Counted from the first letter of the stretch, positions 1 to 11,480 are shown. The stretch is DNA of 64,000 nucleotides from Chelydra serpentina (GCA_037349315.1 JBAIAC010000033.1:25500001-25564000); one strand, 5' to 3'. Program-made: numbers and translations. The notes: a model not told the origin generated them from the sequence alone.

Positions 1-1974
1 AAGGCTGTGTTGTGCCAGCATTCCTGTTCCCTTTACCAAGGTTTTGATACCAGGTCCTGCACTTAAATGCAGACCTAAGATATGGTAGCTACTGTTCTTC
101 TAGTTCAGCCACTAGAAGTTTAGGCTGCATTTACTTTTACTGTCTTGTTACACCAGGTAGCAGCAGACTTTTTGCCTATCATAACTAAGAGCAACCAGAT
201 TCCTTGTCACCAGGCTACATAAACAAAGGTGGCAGAGTAAATTCTGCCCAAGCTTGGCATCTCTGTGCCAGATAGAATTGTCATCCTTGAAAGAGGCAAT
301 AACCAGACTTTGGAAGGGAACAGAGATGCATGCCACTTACTCCTATGAACTGCTCGGAGAAATGCTTAGTAGAAGATTTGCAACTGCTTAGATCTAAAAG
401 TAAAATACTTCTACCTGAAGCTTTAAGAGGCTGCTTAAAATAAGTGCTTGCAAAATGCACTTACCAAACATCTATCAAGCATCAACTTCAATTACTTAGC
501 CAAAAAATGAATGTTACTTGAGAGCAATGGTAAGAACTGCTTAAGGAGTTCAAATAAATAGTTTAATTTGACTTGAGATACCTCTGCTTCCTTTTAAGTT
601 CCTTTAGCTTTTCATCATATATCAGACCTTCCAGTTCTCCTTACACCTTTGTTGCTTTTCTGGGCATTCATTCTTTCTAATTATCTGTTGGGTATTCTGA
701 TTCCTGCCATCTCCAGAATGCACCAGTCACATTAATGGAACAATGATGGAAAGAGCCCGACAGCAGAGTTTGGCTAGTGAAAAACTGTAATACGCAAATC
801 TGGTTCTGTTCTTCTCTTCTCTCCAGTGAGTTCCATGAATGGTTTACAAATCACATTAGTGGCACCCAGAATTGTTTACAGCTAAACTGAGATGCAAACA
901 CCAAATTGATCTGGTGGAAGTAAACATCTGGATTATAAAAAGCGAACTCCTAAATCCAAGTGCCTTGCATGTTGCTGCTTTGCCTAGCAGAACATTAATA
1001 AGCAGGAACAGATTGGAGCTTCAGGGTTTCCAGGACATTGGGTTAATGAGGAACGGTAGGAGGCTGGTGATCTGGCTGGACATGCTAATGCACTAGGCTT
1101 GTAACTTCACGTATGTTGGGGTCACAACCTTGCATACAGTTCCTGGGGGAGAGGATTAGGGTTAATTACACAGTCTCTCTCATGCTGGAGGAACTGAGTG
1201 GACTTCCTTCATCCATTGCAGATTTGGAAATGGATGAGTCATTCTGGTTTGTGGTCCGGCTTTCCTCTCTGCAAGCATCTCAGTTCCACAGCAGTGACGT
1301 CTCACACCGCGGAGCTGCTCTCATCAGAGCAGCCTTTCCCTTGGGCCAGGAGAAGGGAAACATTCATCCTCAAGGTGTCTCCTCTGAAAGTAGCGTAGTT
1401 CCTGCTGGGTCACTCGTCCCCTTTTCAATTCCATCCTGTGTTTGTCACTTGAAATGTTGTGTTTTCTTTCCCTTTTAAAATGTATTGAAAGACGGTGGAT
1501 TGACAGACCTGGAGACCTAAGACCTCTGTTTATCCATAGGACATGTACCATATCCACCAGTTTCCTTCATCTGACTTGGAGGGAACTGCTTCTGGGCCAT
1601 GGAGACTTTTGGAAAAGGCTACAGGGCACTAAATGTGCTCCATGGAGTTTGTAGTTCATCTTCTCCTCTGGCTTGCTGTAGGATCCTCAAGATTTTCCTC
1701 CTGTTTAGGCAAGGCTCCTGCAATCGAATAGCTCATCCCTAAACTGTGCAGCCAGAGAGTGCAGCTCTTGACCTAATGACACCTAAATGGAGATGTGATG
1801 AACACACACAAGTACAGTGTAAACACCCGGGGAAGGGAGAGGGAGTTCTTAAGGAAGATTTACAACAGTAATGGGATGATATTGTTCAGTTGTGAATTTA
1901 GGCATAGTGTGATCTGAGGATTAACTTCTGAACCTTGGAATCTTTAAGGCTGTGGAATCTCCAAGGGAAATCTT
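1..1974. other. no gene recognised; unique sequence
   Basis: I see no coding region, RNA gene or clear repeat here. The open frames present (up to about 120 codons) overlap on both strands and show no recognisable domain, so they look like chance frames. Base composition is unremarkable. Confidence 0.6.
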
Positions 1975-2645
1975 AGAATCATAGAATCTCAGGGTTGGAA
2001 GGGACATCAGGAGGTCATCTAGTCCAACCCCCTGCTCAAAGCAGGACCAATCCCCAACTAAATCATCCCAGCCAGGGCTTTGTCAAGCCTGACCGTAAAA
2101 ACCTCTAAGGAAGGAGATTCCACCACCTCCCTAGGTGACCCATTCCAGTTCTTCACCACCCTACTAGGGAAAACGTTTTTCCCAATATCCAACCTAAACC
2201 TCCCCCTCTGCAACTTGAGACCATTACTCCTTGTTCTGTCATCTTCTACCACTGAGCACAGTCGAGATCCATCCTCTTTGGAACCCCCTTTCAGGTAGCT
2301 GAAAGCAGCTATCAAATCCCCCCTCATATCCCTGGTGGGGGAGGGATAGCTCAGTGGTTTGAGCATTGGCCTGCTAAACCCAGGGTTGTGAGTTCAATCC
2401 TTCAGGGGGCCACTTAGGGATCTGGGGCAAAAATCTGTCAGGGGACAGTATTTTGTCCTGCTAGTGAAGGTAGGGGACTAGACTCAATGACCTTTCAAGG
2501 TCCTTCCAGTTCTAGGAGATAGGCATATCTCCATTAAAAAAAAATTCTTCTCTTCTGCAGGCTAAACAATCCCAGTTCCCTCAGCCTCTCCTCATAAGTC
2601 ATGTGCTCCAGCCCCCTAATAATTTTTGTTGCCCTCCGCTGGACT
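1975..2645 (-). mobile_element. CR1 LINE 3' fragment, interrupted by a SINE
   Basis: This is the 3' end of a CR1 retrotransposon read on the minus strand. It closely matches the end of the longer CR1 at 20.8-24.7 kb: the terminal ATTCTATGATT-like motif, the 3' untranslated segment and the last roughly 130 codons of ORF2. It is severely 5'-truncated, ending near 2645, as is usual for this family. A tRNA-headed SINE (2327-2544) splits it at a site that is continuous in both other CR1 copies. The coding part has several substitutions and is not functional. Confidence 0.9.
2327..2544 (+). mobile_element. tRNA-derived turtle SINE (non-CR1 tail), nested in CR1
   Basis: The head resembles a tRNA gene, with a pol III A box (TAGCTCAGTGGTTTGAGC) near 2349 and a B box (GTTGTGAGTTCAATCC) near 2385. 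A unique middle follows. The 3' tail ends in GGAGATAGGCATATCTCCATT plus a run of nine A residues. That tail is shared with the copy at 8928-9125, but the copy at 48134-48322 has a CR1-type tail instead. The element disrupts the CR1 fragment around it and is therefore younger. A target duplication is not distinguishable from the A-rich tail. Confidence 0.9.
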
Positions 2646-2775
2646 GGTAGAAGCTCTGTTATTTGGGCCATTTAAAACTCTACTGGAGAGAACACTGGTG
2701 AATATATTGTAGGGATCTGTGCATGGGATAATCTAATGGGCCTTTTCCATCTCTGATTTCTACTTTTCTGTGATG
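2646..2775 (+). mobile_element. old CR1-like LINE 3' end
   Basis: A diverged plus-strand CR1 3' end. The part around 2727-2772 (TAATGGGCCTTTTCCATCTC followed by an ATTTCTA..TCTGTGAT end) matches the 3' end of the old CR1 split by the transposon at 59.4-61.9 kb. It abuts the opposite-strand CR1 fragment at 1975-2645. Confidence 0.55.
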
Positions 2776-3739
2776 GAGCAACACCTCTGCCTGTGTTTTG
2801 GGATGCACTGAACATCTAGCAGGGGTACCAATGTTTAGCAGCTTTATTTATGTATTTAATTTATGTGTTTATTGCTGAAAGTGGAAGCCATGTAGGACTC
2901 TCATTAACGTTCAGGCATTTCATTTCAATATGCAACTATGCTATTAAAATTAATGTTCCCCATGAAAAATGCCTGGCCTGGTATCTGACGTCAGCTGTAT
3001 TAGCACCACACAGCATGCTGTAGGAACAAACCAGGTTGTGATTCTAATGTCTGGTGTCCAGGGTGTTTCACGGTCCAGGGTCTAGGGTGGGGAACTGTCT
3101 CCAGTTGACATTCCAAGTTCTTGGGAAGGAATGGAGGGAAGGGGGTTCTTTCTCTAGCGGATGGTTGGGATCTGGATTGAATACCCTGCCTTGGCTTCAG
3201 ACCTGGAGCTCTAGGCTGGTATTGCTGATAGTTATTTCTAACTACTGTATACTGAAAATCAGTTTATTTTCCTTTGGGGCTAGCTGAATGGGGTGTGGGC
3301 ACTTGTGGCAGTTGGGTTATATGTAAGCTTGAGAGGATTTTATTTTTCTCAGTAAATGTTGTGAAATGTCCATTTTTGCCATATGCACGCAAATCAACAA
3401 AAAGTATTTCCATAGACGATAATTGAAATTTACAGATAGACAAAGTAAGAAGAATGATGCTGCTTGAGAACTTCTTAGTATTTGATTTAAGGATATATAC
3501 TGTGTATATTTTGACATGTGTTGTTGACAGTTTGCGTTTTAATGGTTATAAAGCTTCGACTTTTTGTATCTTGGTGCCTACTGTCACTAAATTAACATCT
3601 GATCCCCGCCCTCAGTCCTCCACAACTGTGAAAAATCTAAATTGATAAAAATAAAGCTTAAAACTCATAATTTTGGACAATTGTGACAATTTGAATTGAT
3701 TTAAAAAATGCTTAAAAATCTACATTGATATTGGAAGCT
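2776..3739. other. no gene recognised; AT-rich unique sequence
   Basis: No domain-bearing frame, RNA gene or clear repeat was recognised. The right part becomes strongly AT-rich. Confidence 0.55.
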
Positions 3740-3900
3740 GAATAAATGTGAAAAACTTTGGCTTGGCAGAGCAGTCATAATTGCTAAAAGACTAGTGCTA
3801 CAGAAATGGAAATCCAAAAAGCGCCCAACAACTGAAGATTGCAGCCATCATAAACTTGGCTATCCATGAAAAGAATTGTATACTGTAACAGAAATACCCC
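3740..3900 (+). pseudogene. L1-like LINE ORF2 C-terminal remnant
   Basis: Reading from about 3771, the plus strand encodes a short peptide that runs A-V-I-I-A-K-R-L-V-L-Q-K-W-K-S and continues with P-T-T-E-D. It resembles the stretch after the reverse-transcriptase domain of L1/Tx1-type LINEs, an alanine-lysine helix followed by W-K-S and a proline-threonine turn before E-[DE]-W. The frame then decays with stops and a shift, so only a remnant is left. It would be the only non-CR1 LINE trace in the window. The assignment rests on a short peptide and is tentative. Confidence 0.45.
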
Positions 3901-4257
3901 AGAAAAATTCTTAGGTATGGGGTGCTTTCCTGCAAGTATCTCAGTGCTCTTATTAAATGGATGGGCCTTCCCCTACCTCCTCTTCTCTGCCTATTTCCTG
4001 CCCGCCTCTTCTCTTTCCCCCTCAAGTTTGCTTCTATTCTTTATCGTATTCTATTTTTTTTTCAATTTCTCTTTACATAAAATAAGGATAAGGCAGAATA
4101 AGATTTAAAATAAATTGGATTTTATAAACAAATTATTTATGAACTGTAATACAAAGAATTGATTTTTATTTTAACCATTCACATGATATATTCAACTGTT
4201 TCAGGTATAGTTAAGGTCAGGTAACAAATCGTTAACACATTGTGAGATGTTTATGGG

Positions 4258-4260
<3 letters not shown>
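3901..4260. other. pyrimidine-rich then AT-rich intergenic DNA
   Basis: A C/T-rich block (about 3965-4065) is followed by AT-rich DNA. No gene was seen. It could be the degraded 3' untranslated end of the neighbouring L1-like remnant, but nothing proves this. Confidence 0.4.

Positions 4261-4301
<41 letters not shown>
4261..4301. repeat. (TG)n microsatellite
   Basis: About 20 uninterrupted TG dinucleotides. Confidence 0.97.
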
Positions 4302-4306
<5 letters not shown>

Positions 4307-4571
4307 TTTAATAAAAAGTTAATAGGAAAAAATAAACTATTATCTGTCAAAATTATATTAAAAAAAATAAAAATCCAATTCTGCCAAGGCTAATTATATG
4401 CTGGTATAATTCAAGGAGTTGAAAGCACCACGTTAACCTCTTGTGTGCCACAGGAAGATAGGGTACCAATTTTAGCCATGCAAACTCATGCAGGCCCAGA
4501 ACTATAGGTCACCCTGTTTTCATAGGAACGAATTCCCTCTCCCCACACTGGCTATATATTTCTAGTGGATT

Positions 4572-4865
4572 CAGTAGAGCAGCCAGGTCCGGAGCGCAGG
4601 GGGAGCGGCGCTATAAAAAGGCACCTCCCCCTGTACTCACCCAGCGGCGCTCCGGGTCTTCGGCAGCACTTCAGCGGCTCACTCCGGGTCTTCGGTGATA
4701 CCTGCCGCCGAAATGCCGCCGAAGACCCGGAGCGCTGCCCGATGAGTGCAAGAAGTGGCGCTTAAAAAGAAGCGGCGCCTTTTTTTAGTGCTGCTAAAAA
4801 AAGGCGCCGCTTCCGCTGCTTCTACTCAAGGGGGAGCGGCCGCTCCCCCCCTGGCTACGCTACTG
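4572..4865. mobile_element. non-autonomous hAT-like element with perfect 8-bp TSD
   Basis: The element is 294 bp and starts CAGTAG and ends CTACTG. It has imperfect terminal inverted repeats (left CAGTAGAGCAGCCAGG against CAGTAGCGTAGCCAGG from the right end). The flanks 4564-4571 and 4866-4873 are both AGTGGATT, a perfect 8-bp duplication of the kind hAT transposases make. The interior is very GC-rich and has no transposase frame. It contains nested inverted repeats: a GCTCCGGGTCTTCGGC motif with its complement, and a second hairpin around AAGCGGCGCC and GGCGCCGCTT. It is a deletion or foldback derivative that needs an enzyme supplied in trans. The perfect duplication suggests a fairly recent insertion. 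Confidence 0.85.
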
Positions 4866-4873
4866 AGTGGATT

Positions 4874-6379
4874 CCCTCTCTTTGTTCCGGTAATTCATAG
4901 CTTCAGTCTCTCACAGCACAAGGACAGTATGGAGTCACTGCCCCCCTTCTCCTCTGTCCCTTATCTTTCATCGCTCCTCTAGTCATAGAGGTTTCCTCCC
5001 TGAGGCTCCAAGACTAGACCTCTCAGAGGCCCCATCTTGAAGCGTTTAGTACACATCAGGGCTGTTCTTATGCAACCCAACGTTACACTCACTAGTGACT
5101 GGAGAGTGCTTGGTGCCCCTCTGGACCCTCTTTGAGCTTGCTCTATCTTGTCAGTCTGCACAGTTGGGCCAGAAACAGGCTTCCGCAGGAGATATCTGGT
5201 ACATTTTGCTTTCAGCTGGTCCCGAGATATCTCAAGAAAAGAACAGCCTTTGCTTCCTTCGCTCCCCTCTAAAATGGAAGGTTACATTCCTCCGGGTGGG
5301 AGGAACGGACAGACACAGGGAAGCTGTGAGTTGGAGTGGGGGCAGATACTTTTCCCTTAATCTAAATTTGGAGTTTCTGCCTCTTGAATGCAGAGAGAGT
5401 ATGGCATAGGCTGAGATCCCTGTGCCTGGGCAATCCTGGAGTGGGCTGGGGAGGGGGTGAGCTGATGGGAGACTCCTCAGCACAAGAGGGATCTGTCTTG
5501 ACACAGTGCAGTGTCTGCCGTTCACGTAAAAGCCTGCGGCAGTGAGACAGCTTCTGGAATCGGGGTAAAGAAGCTGTCCCTTTTGTTGCTGACAGGACGA
5601 TTTCATTTTGATATGGTAAAAGCTCTCGTGAACCCTGCAATTTTCCAGATGGATAACAAAAAACTAGGAGGAGGGGGCGTCTTGACGGCTTTCTGCGTAT
5701 CTGCCTATGAAGCTGCATCTATTGACTCAGATCTGCTGACAGGACTTAGTAGTCATTACATTAAATGGTGCTGGCACGGAGAGAGGCAGGTAAAACGACT
5801 GCCATCCTTGGGCTGAGATGCGCTCCCCGTGATACAGGGCATGTGCATGCTGTGACATGAAACACTCTCTCCAAACAGCCCCACTTCTGCCGCACAGGTT
5901 TAGGGACCCAGGAGTTCTGCTGCAGTTTGGAGAAGGGTGGGGGCTGCTCTGAAAGCCATTTGTTAACGTGGTAGCTTGACTGAGATGTGTGTGACTGGCA
6001 GAATCATCCCTGGTTTTCTCCACATAGTGCAGGGGGGCTGTTGTATCCTCTGGGGTGGGTGTTTCTCAAAGCTTGTAGGATCGTCCCTACTTTTCCTTCT
6101 ACTCTCCCACCTCAGACATTATTGCCTCAAAGGGAACCTCCCAATGCCATGGAGAAATGGACCCAACTCCCTCCAAAGCCTGTTAACACCATTTCTCTAA
6201 TCAGCCAGGTGGGGGCAGCAGAGAGTTATAGGCGGGGTAAATAGAGTCGGCTGCAAGGATGAGCAGAGAACCAGTTGATGGAGGGGGCACTGGAATTCTG
6301 TTCTTATCCTTTCTGGATACTGCAGATCAGTGGATGGGGAACAGATATAGGGGTTAAACTTGTATGCTTGCCTCACTAC
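4874..6379. other. no gene recognised
   Basis: Several mutually overlapping frames of 60-124 codons occur on both strands around 5,095-5,820 and 5,976-6,244, with no recognisable domain. I treat the stretch as unique non-coding DNA. Confidence 0.5.
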
Positions 6380-6387
6380 CTTATAGT

Positions 6388-7008
6388 TAGGGCCTTACCA
6401 AATTCATGGTACGTTTTGGTCATTTTCTTGGTCCTAAGATTTTGAAAAATGTAAATTTCATGGTTTTGGAGATTCAAATCCGAAATGTCGCCATGTTGTA
6501 ACGGTAGGGGTCCTGACCCAAAGGGGGCTGTGATGGGACCGGGGTGGTCGCAATGTTATCATAGGAGGGTTGCGACGTTGCCACCCTTACTTCTGTGCTG
6601 CGGCTGGTGGCCATGCTGCCTTCAGGGCTAGGTGACTGGACAGCGGTGTCTGGCCAGCTCTGAAGGCAGCGTCGCCACCAGCAGCAGCACAGAAGTAGGG
6701 ATGACATGGTGTGGTATTGCCACCATTACTTCTGTGCTGCTGCCTTCAGAGCTGGGACCTCAGCCAGCAGCCACCACCCTCCGGCCACCCAGCTCTGAAG
6801 GCAGCGCAGAAGTAAGGGTGGCAATACTGTAACCCCCTTACAATAACCTTGCAACCCTCCCTGCAATCCCCTTTTCGATCAGGACCCCCAGTTTGAGAAA
6901 CACTGGCCTCCCCGTGAAATCTGCATAGTATAGAGTAAAAGTACACAGAATACCAGATTTCACGGGCCGTAACGCATTTTTCATGGCCATGAATTTGGTA
7001 AGGCCTTA
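6388..7008. mobile_element. foldback hAT-like non-autonomous element
   Basis: A 621-bp element bounded by inverted termini (TAGGGCCTTACCAAATTCAT at the left and ATGAATTTGGTAAGGCCTTA at the right). The flanks are CTTATAGT (6380-6387) and CTTATTGT (7009-7016), an 8-bp target duplication with one mismatch. The interior holds several mutually inverted blocks, such as TTGCCACCCTTACTTCTG near 6578 and CAGAAGTAAGGGTGGCAATA near 6808. Phrases such as TTTCACGG recur close to both ends. No transposase frame remains. The hAT assignment rests on the 8-bp duplication; the exact family is unverified. Confidence 0.8.
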
Positions 7009-7016
7009 CTTATTGT

Positions 7017-7602
7017 CTCCTGAGAGATCCTCTTGTATTCCCCACACACATCAGTGAGCTGCTCGTCTTCCCCTTATCATTCACATTATCAGAGAAGCCA
7101 GCGAGAAAAGACGCACTAGGACTTCCTGGTTCCCTCTCCCTGTATTTGCAGGGTTGCTCCACAGGAGACTTAATACCTCCTGTAGATATAGCCATGGAGG
7201 GCATCAGGACTTATCCCACGCATTTGACTTATATTCCATGTTGACTTTGTGACGTTAGCCCGCATACAGGCAGAGTGGCTCATGGTCAAGGCACAGCAGC
7301 ACACTTGCTCAGGAAGCCCTCGGAGAACTTGGCCCTGCACTCTCAGGAGTGGGATGAGATCTATGTTGCTAGGAGAGGCCATGCAGTGTGGTGGGGCTGA
7401 GGCAGAACCACTTTCTCTCATTCTGCATTCTCTCTCTTTAAAACAGTTTCCCGTTCCTGCCACCCTTGCCACACAACGTGCTGGAACTTCATCAGCAAGC
7501 CCCCAGCATGGCCCAGCAGCCGCTTGACTTTTGAATAATGGAGTCAGGGAGATGATGGGGGTTTTGTGTCCTAAACGGCCACGTAAGACTTGGCCTTCTA
7601 GA
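7017..7602. other. no gene recognised
   Basis: No coding signal or classified repeat was seen. Antisense and sense frames overlap around 7,170-7,620 without any domain. Confidence 0.45.
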
Positions 7603-7750
7603 GCAGACCAATAGCCCATCTAGTCCTGTCTCCAGCCCTGCCAGACCAATAGCCCGTCTTGTCCAGTGCCCTCTCTTAATCTATACCAGATCAGACCAGT
7701 GGTTCATTTCGTCTCATGTCTTGTCTCCAGCTGTCAGGTCAGTTCCGTTG
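7603..7750. repeat. diverged direct repeats of an old interspersed repeat
   Basis: The phrase CAGACCAATAGCCC[AG]TCT occurs twice, about 38 bp apart. A weaker third occurrence (CAGATCAGACCAGTGG) lies near 7688. Related wording occurs at 10860-10925 and 30945-31020, so this is probably an old interspersed repeat that was locally duplicated. Confidence 0.5.
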
Positions 7751-8927
7751 CTGCATCTGTCCCTTGTATTATCTTCTGACCTACCAGATCATATCAGCCA
7801 CCTGTCCTACTCCTTTAGGCTGCCTCTTGCCCACAGCAGATGACAGTGGCAGCCCCTCTGACAGTGGCTGGTGCTGGAGTCTGCCCCAGAGGGTGTAAAG
7901 CCCCCAGCATACAGTGCGTATACTATACTGGGGGGGGGGGACGACTCAAAGCCATGGAGACAGAAGGGACAGGAGAGGAACTCCTCCCTCACCATTGCGA
8001 CAGCGGTTGTCTCTCTTCTCTGATTTCCTCCACTGCCCCTCATCCTTCCCTTTCACTTCTTCCCTCCCCCCAGGAGTATTAATCTCCTGCCTTTGGCCCG
8101 TGCCCGTGCCGTGTTGTACATCTGAACACACTGTCGTGACACGGCTGCTGGGACACCTGTGGTATTTAACGATCAGGCCTGCGCGCCTCTCATTCGGGGG
8201 GCCCCCTTGTCAGCTCTCCGCCACCTGTTCTGTCTCGCGGTCTAGCGCTGTTTATTTAACAGAGAGATTAAGCATGACATGATGACTCCCAGCGGAGGAG
8301 CCAGGGAAACTGCTGCCATCTAGAAATGGGAGTATTGTTATTTATTTATTTATTTGTTTAATTGCCATGAAGGACTTTGTGAGCTGTTTTTTGGAAACAG
8401 TGGTGACAGTTAACCCTTTCCTGCCCACGTGGCGTGTCGAGACGCCTGTCTGGGTTTGGCTGCGGGAGGGAGGGAAGGACTCTTTGATCTATGAAGTCTA
8501 GGGAGGAGCAGGAGCGAGGATGTACTGTCCCTGGTGCTCAGTTCTATGACACTGTTTTTTTTTTCTAAGAGGGAGGAAAGTTTTATGGGAGCACCCTACT
8601 CCTGTTTAATTTCCTCAAGTATTCTCCTTCTCTTCCCTCAAGGAGCCCCGTCCTGTGCCAGCATGCCTCCTGGGCTGAGGAAAATCAGGCTTCCCTATTA
8701 GTTCCCGGCCTCTCATCAGGTTATCTTAGTGCAGTAATAAGCAGATGCAGGATAAGAAAGGAGCTTGCATAGGATCTCTTGAGCTACCGCAGTGACATGA
8801 TGCGTCAGTCCTTGAGCCCAAACATCTGCCTTCAGCTCAAGTTTGTCTTAAGCTTGGGGACTTGGTGCTAGAAATGGAACCCACTCTTTGATATTGGGCT
8901 GCTAATGTCTTTGCCTAATTCCAAGTG
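7751..8927. other. no gene recognised; contains poly-G and (TTTA)n tracts
   Basis: A ten-base G run occurs at about 7931-7940 and a TTTA microsatellite at about 8338-8360. The stretch 8130-8420 reads like sequence that could be conserved non-coding DNA, but this cannot be judged without alignment. No coding region was recognised. Confidence 0.45.
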
Positions 8928-9125
8928 AGGGGGGAGGGGTAGCTCAGTGGTTTGAGCATTGGCCTGCTAAACCCAGGGTTGTGAGTTCAATCCTTGAGGG
9001 GACCATTTAGGGATCTGGGGCAAAAATCTGTCAGGGGACAGTACTTGGTCCTGCTAGTGAAGGCAGGGGACTGGAGTCGATGACCTTTCAAGGTCATTCT
9101 AGGAGATTGGCATATCTCCATTTAT
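8928..9125 (+). mobile_element. tRNA-derived turtle SINE (non-CR1 tail)
   Basis: Same family as the copy at 2327-2544. It has the A box TAGCTCAGTGGTTTGAGC, the B box GTTGTGAGTTCAATCC, the middle segment with GGGGCAAAAATCTGTC, and a tail ending in GGAGATTGGCATATCTCCAT. It lacks a few bases in the tail (near 9097) relative to the first copy. It runs directly into an AT-dinucleotide tract. Confidence 0.92.
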
Positions 9126-9153
9126 ATTATATATATATATTATATTCTATAGT
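9123..9153. repeat. (TA)n-rich tract at the SINE 3' end
   Basis: An AT-only tract of about 30 bp immediately after the SINE tail, probably grown from the SINE terminal repeat. Confidence 0.8.
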
Positions 9154-10019
9154 CTACCGCCCCAAAGTCCTCCTGCATTGTCACTTAGATGTGCTATTCT
9201 TCACTCCCTGCCTTAAACTGACACGCAGTGTTTTGCGGGCACTGTTAAATGGCTGTTGTGCTCCACCCTAGAAGTGGGTACATTTCAATGCTGAGCAAAG
9301 TGATAGCTTTATGAATACCATCTGGAACGTGCTTTGGGACCAAAAGATGAATTTCCCATGAGGAAGTACTTAGGCTGGAACATTTTCTATGCAAATAACT
9401 CAAGGATTTCTGTTGCCCCCCGCAGGTGCTCCAGTAACAAAGACATTGATTTCTTTTTAAAATATATAATTAATTTGGGTATAATAGCAAGGGTGGAATT
9501 ACTTATTAAGCTATGTTTTTTAATCAAGGAGAAAAGAAATTACAAATAGAGAGAAAACATAACTTAGGCAGCAAAGCCCTGGGATCAATGTATGGCCTCC
9601 TTAATTAATCCCTCTCTGTGTTATTTATTGCATTTTGTAAAGAGAGAGACTTCACATGCCTGTTGGAATGGCAGAATGATAGTGCAACAAGGCTGAGCAG
9701 CTGGCAAGGGCATGGCCCCAGCATGGCCAGGATGCAGAGGGGGTATATTATAGTAGCCGCTCACTAGACTGGACATTTTAAAGTGTAATAATAGATGTTA
9801 GAGGGAGGGTGTGTGACATGAAGTGTGCCTGTTTCTCATTCTGGTGCTGTACCCGGTGCCCCTCCAAAATTGCACTAGGGCCAGATTTTCAAAAAAGAGA
9901 AAAGTGTGAAATTATACACTTGATTGGCTCTTGCAAAGACTCTGTTCATGCAAACTGTGTAGCTGTATGCAGAACCTCTACCCTTAAAATCACTCCCACA
10001 CTGAAGAAAATCCTCTCTA
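9154..10019. other. no gene recognised
   Basis: Unique sequence without recognised coding region or clear repeat. Confidence 0.5.
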
Positions 10020-11480
10020 CTAGTACACCAGAAACTAGACTTGGGGGAGACCTATTTGTTCATCTGGTCTATTCCCCTGCCAGTGCAGGACTCTTCCTCA
10101 TTGGATGATCTCTAGTGCCTTGTCTCGTCAGCAGTGGAGATCCCATCTCTTCCCATGGGAGACTATTCCGCAGTCTAATGGCACTCATTGTTAGAAGGAG
10201 AGCCTACATTTACCTTTGTTCAGCATCATTCCATCACTCCCAGTTACACCCCTTTGAGCCATCCTCAACAATTCCTCTCTCCTCTTCATCCTTGTAGATG
10301 ATTGTCTCTCTCTCTCCCTTAATCATCATTGAGGGGGAGCAATCCATATTTGGTTTTTTAACTCCCCTCCTAAGTCAGTCCCTCCAGCCTCTTCATCATT
10401 TTTGTTGCTCTTCTCTGAATTTCCTCAAATGTGTTGACGCTTTCCTGGCTTTTTGCCCAGAACTGTTTGCAGTATTCCAGGTGTGGTCTCATCTGAGCTC
10501 TAGAGAGATGGACTATCTCTGCTCTGTGATACAATGTTGCTGCATATGTAGGTCGGAATTTCTGGGGGTTTTTCCCCTGTCATATTGCATTATAGGCTGA
10601 TAAGCCTTTTACTGCCCATCGTCACCACAAGCCTTTTTTTGGCATTAACTACTTTCCAGGTTTCTGCCTTCCACTAAATTGTTTGATGTGATTTTCTCCA
10701 AAATGTATTGGCTTGCATTTTCTCTAGGTTTGGGTCTTGTTTTGTTTCTTTCCCTGTTTTCTAAGCCCTCTAGGTGCTTTTTGTATGACTTCCCCATCCT
10801 CAGTGACCTCCTGATTTTATTATCGTTGGAGTATCGAAATGAACAGACTGGATATGAAATAGTCCTGTTAGTCCAGTATCCTTCTCTTGTTAGTGGCCAG
10901 TATCAGATGCTTCAGAAAAAGGTAATGATTCCCCTAAACATACAAGTATCAGCTTTATAGTTAATGTGGTGTCTAATCCTTTCCAAATAATGATGTTAAA
11001 TAAAATCAGACTTAACACCAATCCTGCTGCAGACAGCTTCCCCCAGCTCTAAACTTTGCTATTTTATTGCCCTTTGTTTCCACTTCTTCACCCTGTTTTG
11101 AATTCATATGCGTACTTCGGTTTTTTAATGTGAGTGGTGTGTTTTTGTGGACTACCTAGAATGGCACTGGCAGATAAGAGCTATATAAATAAAATGTATT
11201 ATTATTATTGATGCTGTTATATGCCAGTGCTTATAACCAAGCCAATTTCAAATAATTTTTCAAGTAGGATTTTGTGAAGCACTGTATCAAATGCTTTACT
11301 AAGTCCAGATATATTGCAGCTACTGCATTCCCTTCATCTACTCGTTTTGTAATTCAATCAACAAAAAAGAGGTGATCAAATTAGTCTGGCATGATTTGTG
11401 GTTTATACATCCTCAGCTTATTGATCTTGGGTCCATTATCCTGTAGGCACTTAAAGAATTTTGTCTCTTAATATTTGTTT
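10020..11480 (-). mobile_element. ancient, decayed CR1 LINE
   Basis: On the minus strand the text aligns by eye with CR1. It contains degraded forms of the segment that reads TTTTTGTTGC[CT]CT..CTCTGAA on the plus strand, of the CCCAGAACTG..CAGTATTCCAGGTGTGGTCTCA block that encodes the Y-C-V-Q-F-W region, and, around 11,265-11,420, of the block encoding reverse-transcriptase motif A and the segment before it. Many indels and stops destroy the frame. A different old repeat (about 10,835-10,960) interrupts it. The boundaries are approximate. Confidence 0.7.
10835..10960. repeat. old interspersed repeat inside CR1
   Basis: The phrases TTAGTCCAGTATCC and GGCCAGTATCAGATGCTTCAG interrupt the ancient CR1 around them. 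Related wording occurs at 7603-7750 and 30,945-31,020. I cannot assign its class. Confidence 0.45.

Noticed and set aside
2340..2400. functional tRNA gene
   Set aside because: A and B boxes are present, but the sequence continues into a SINE body and recurs at 8928 and 48134 with the same features; no intact cloverleaf with a normal acceptor stem.
4572..4865. CpG-island promoter
   Set aside because: The GC-rich block is exactly bounded by inverted ends and an 8-bp target duplication, so a transposon explains it.
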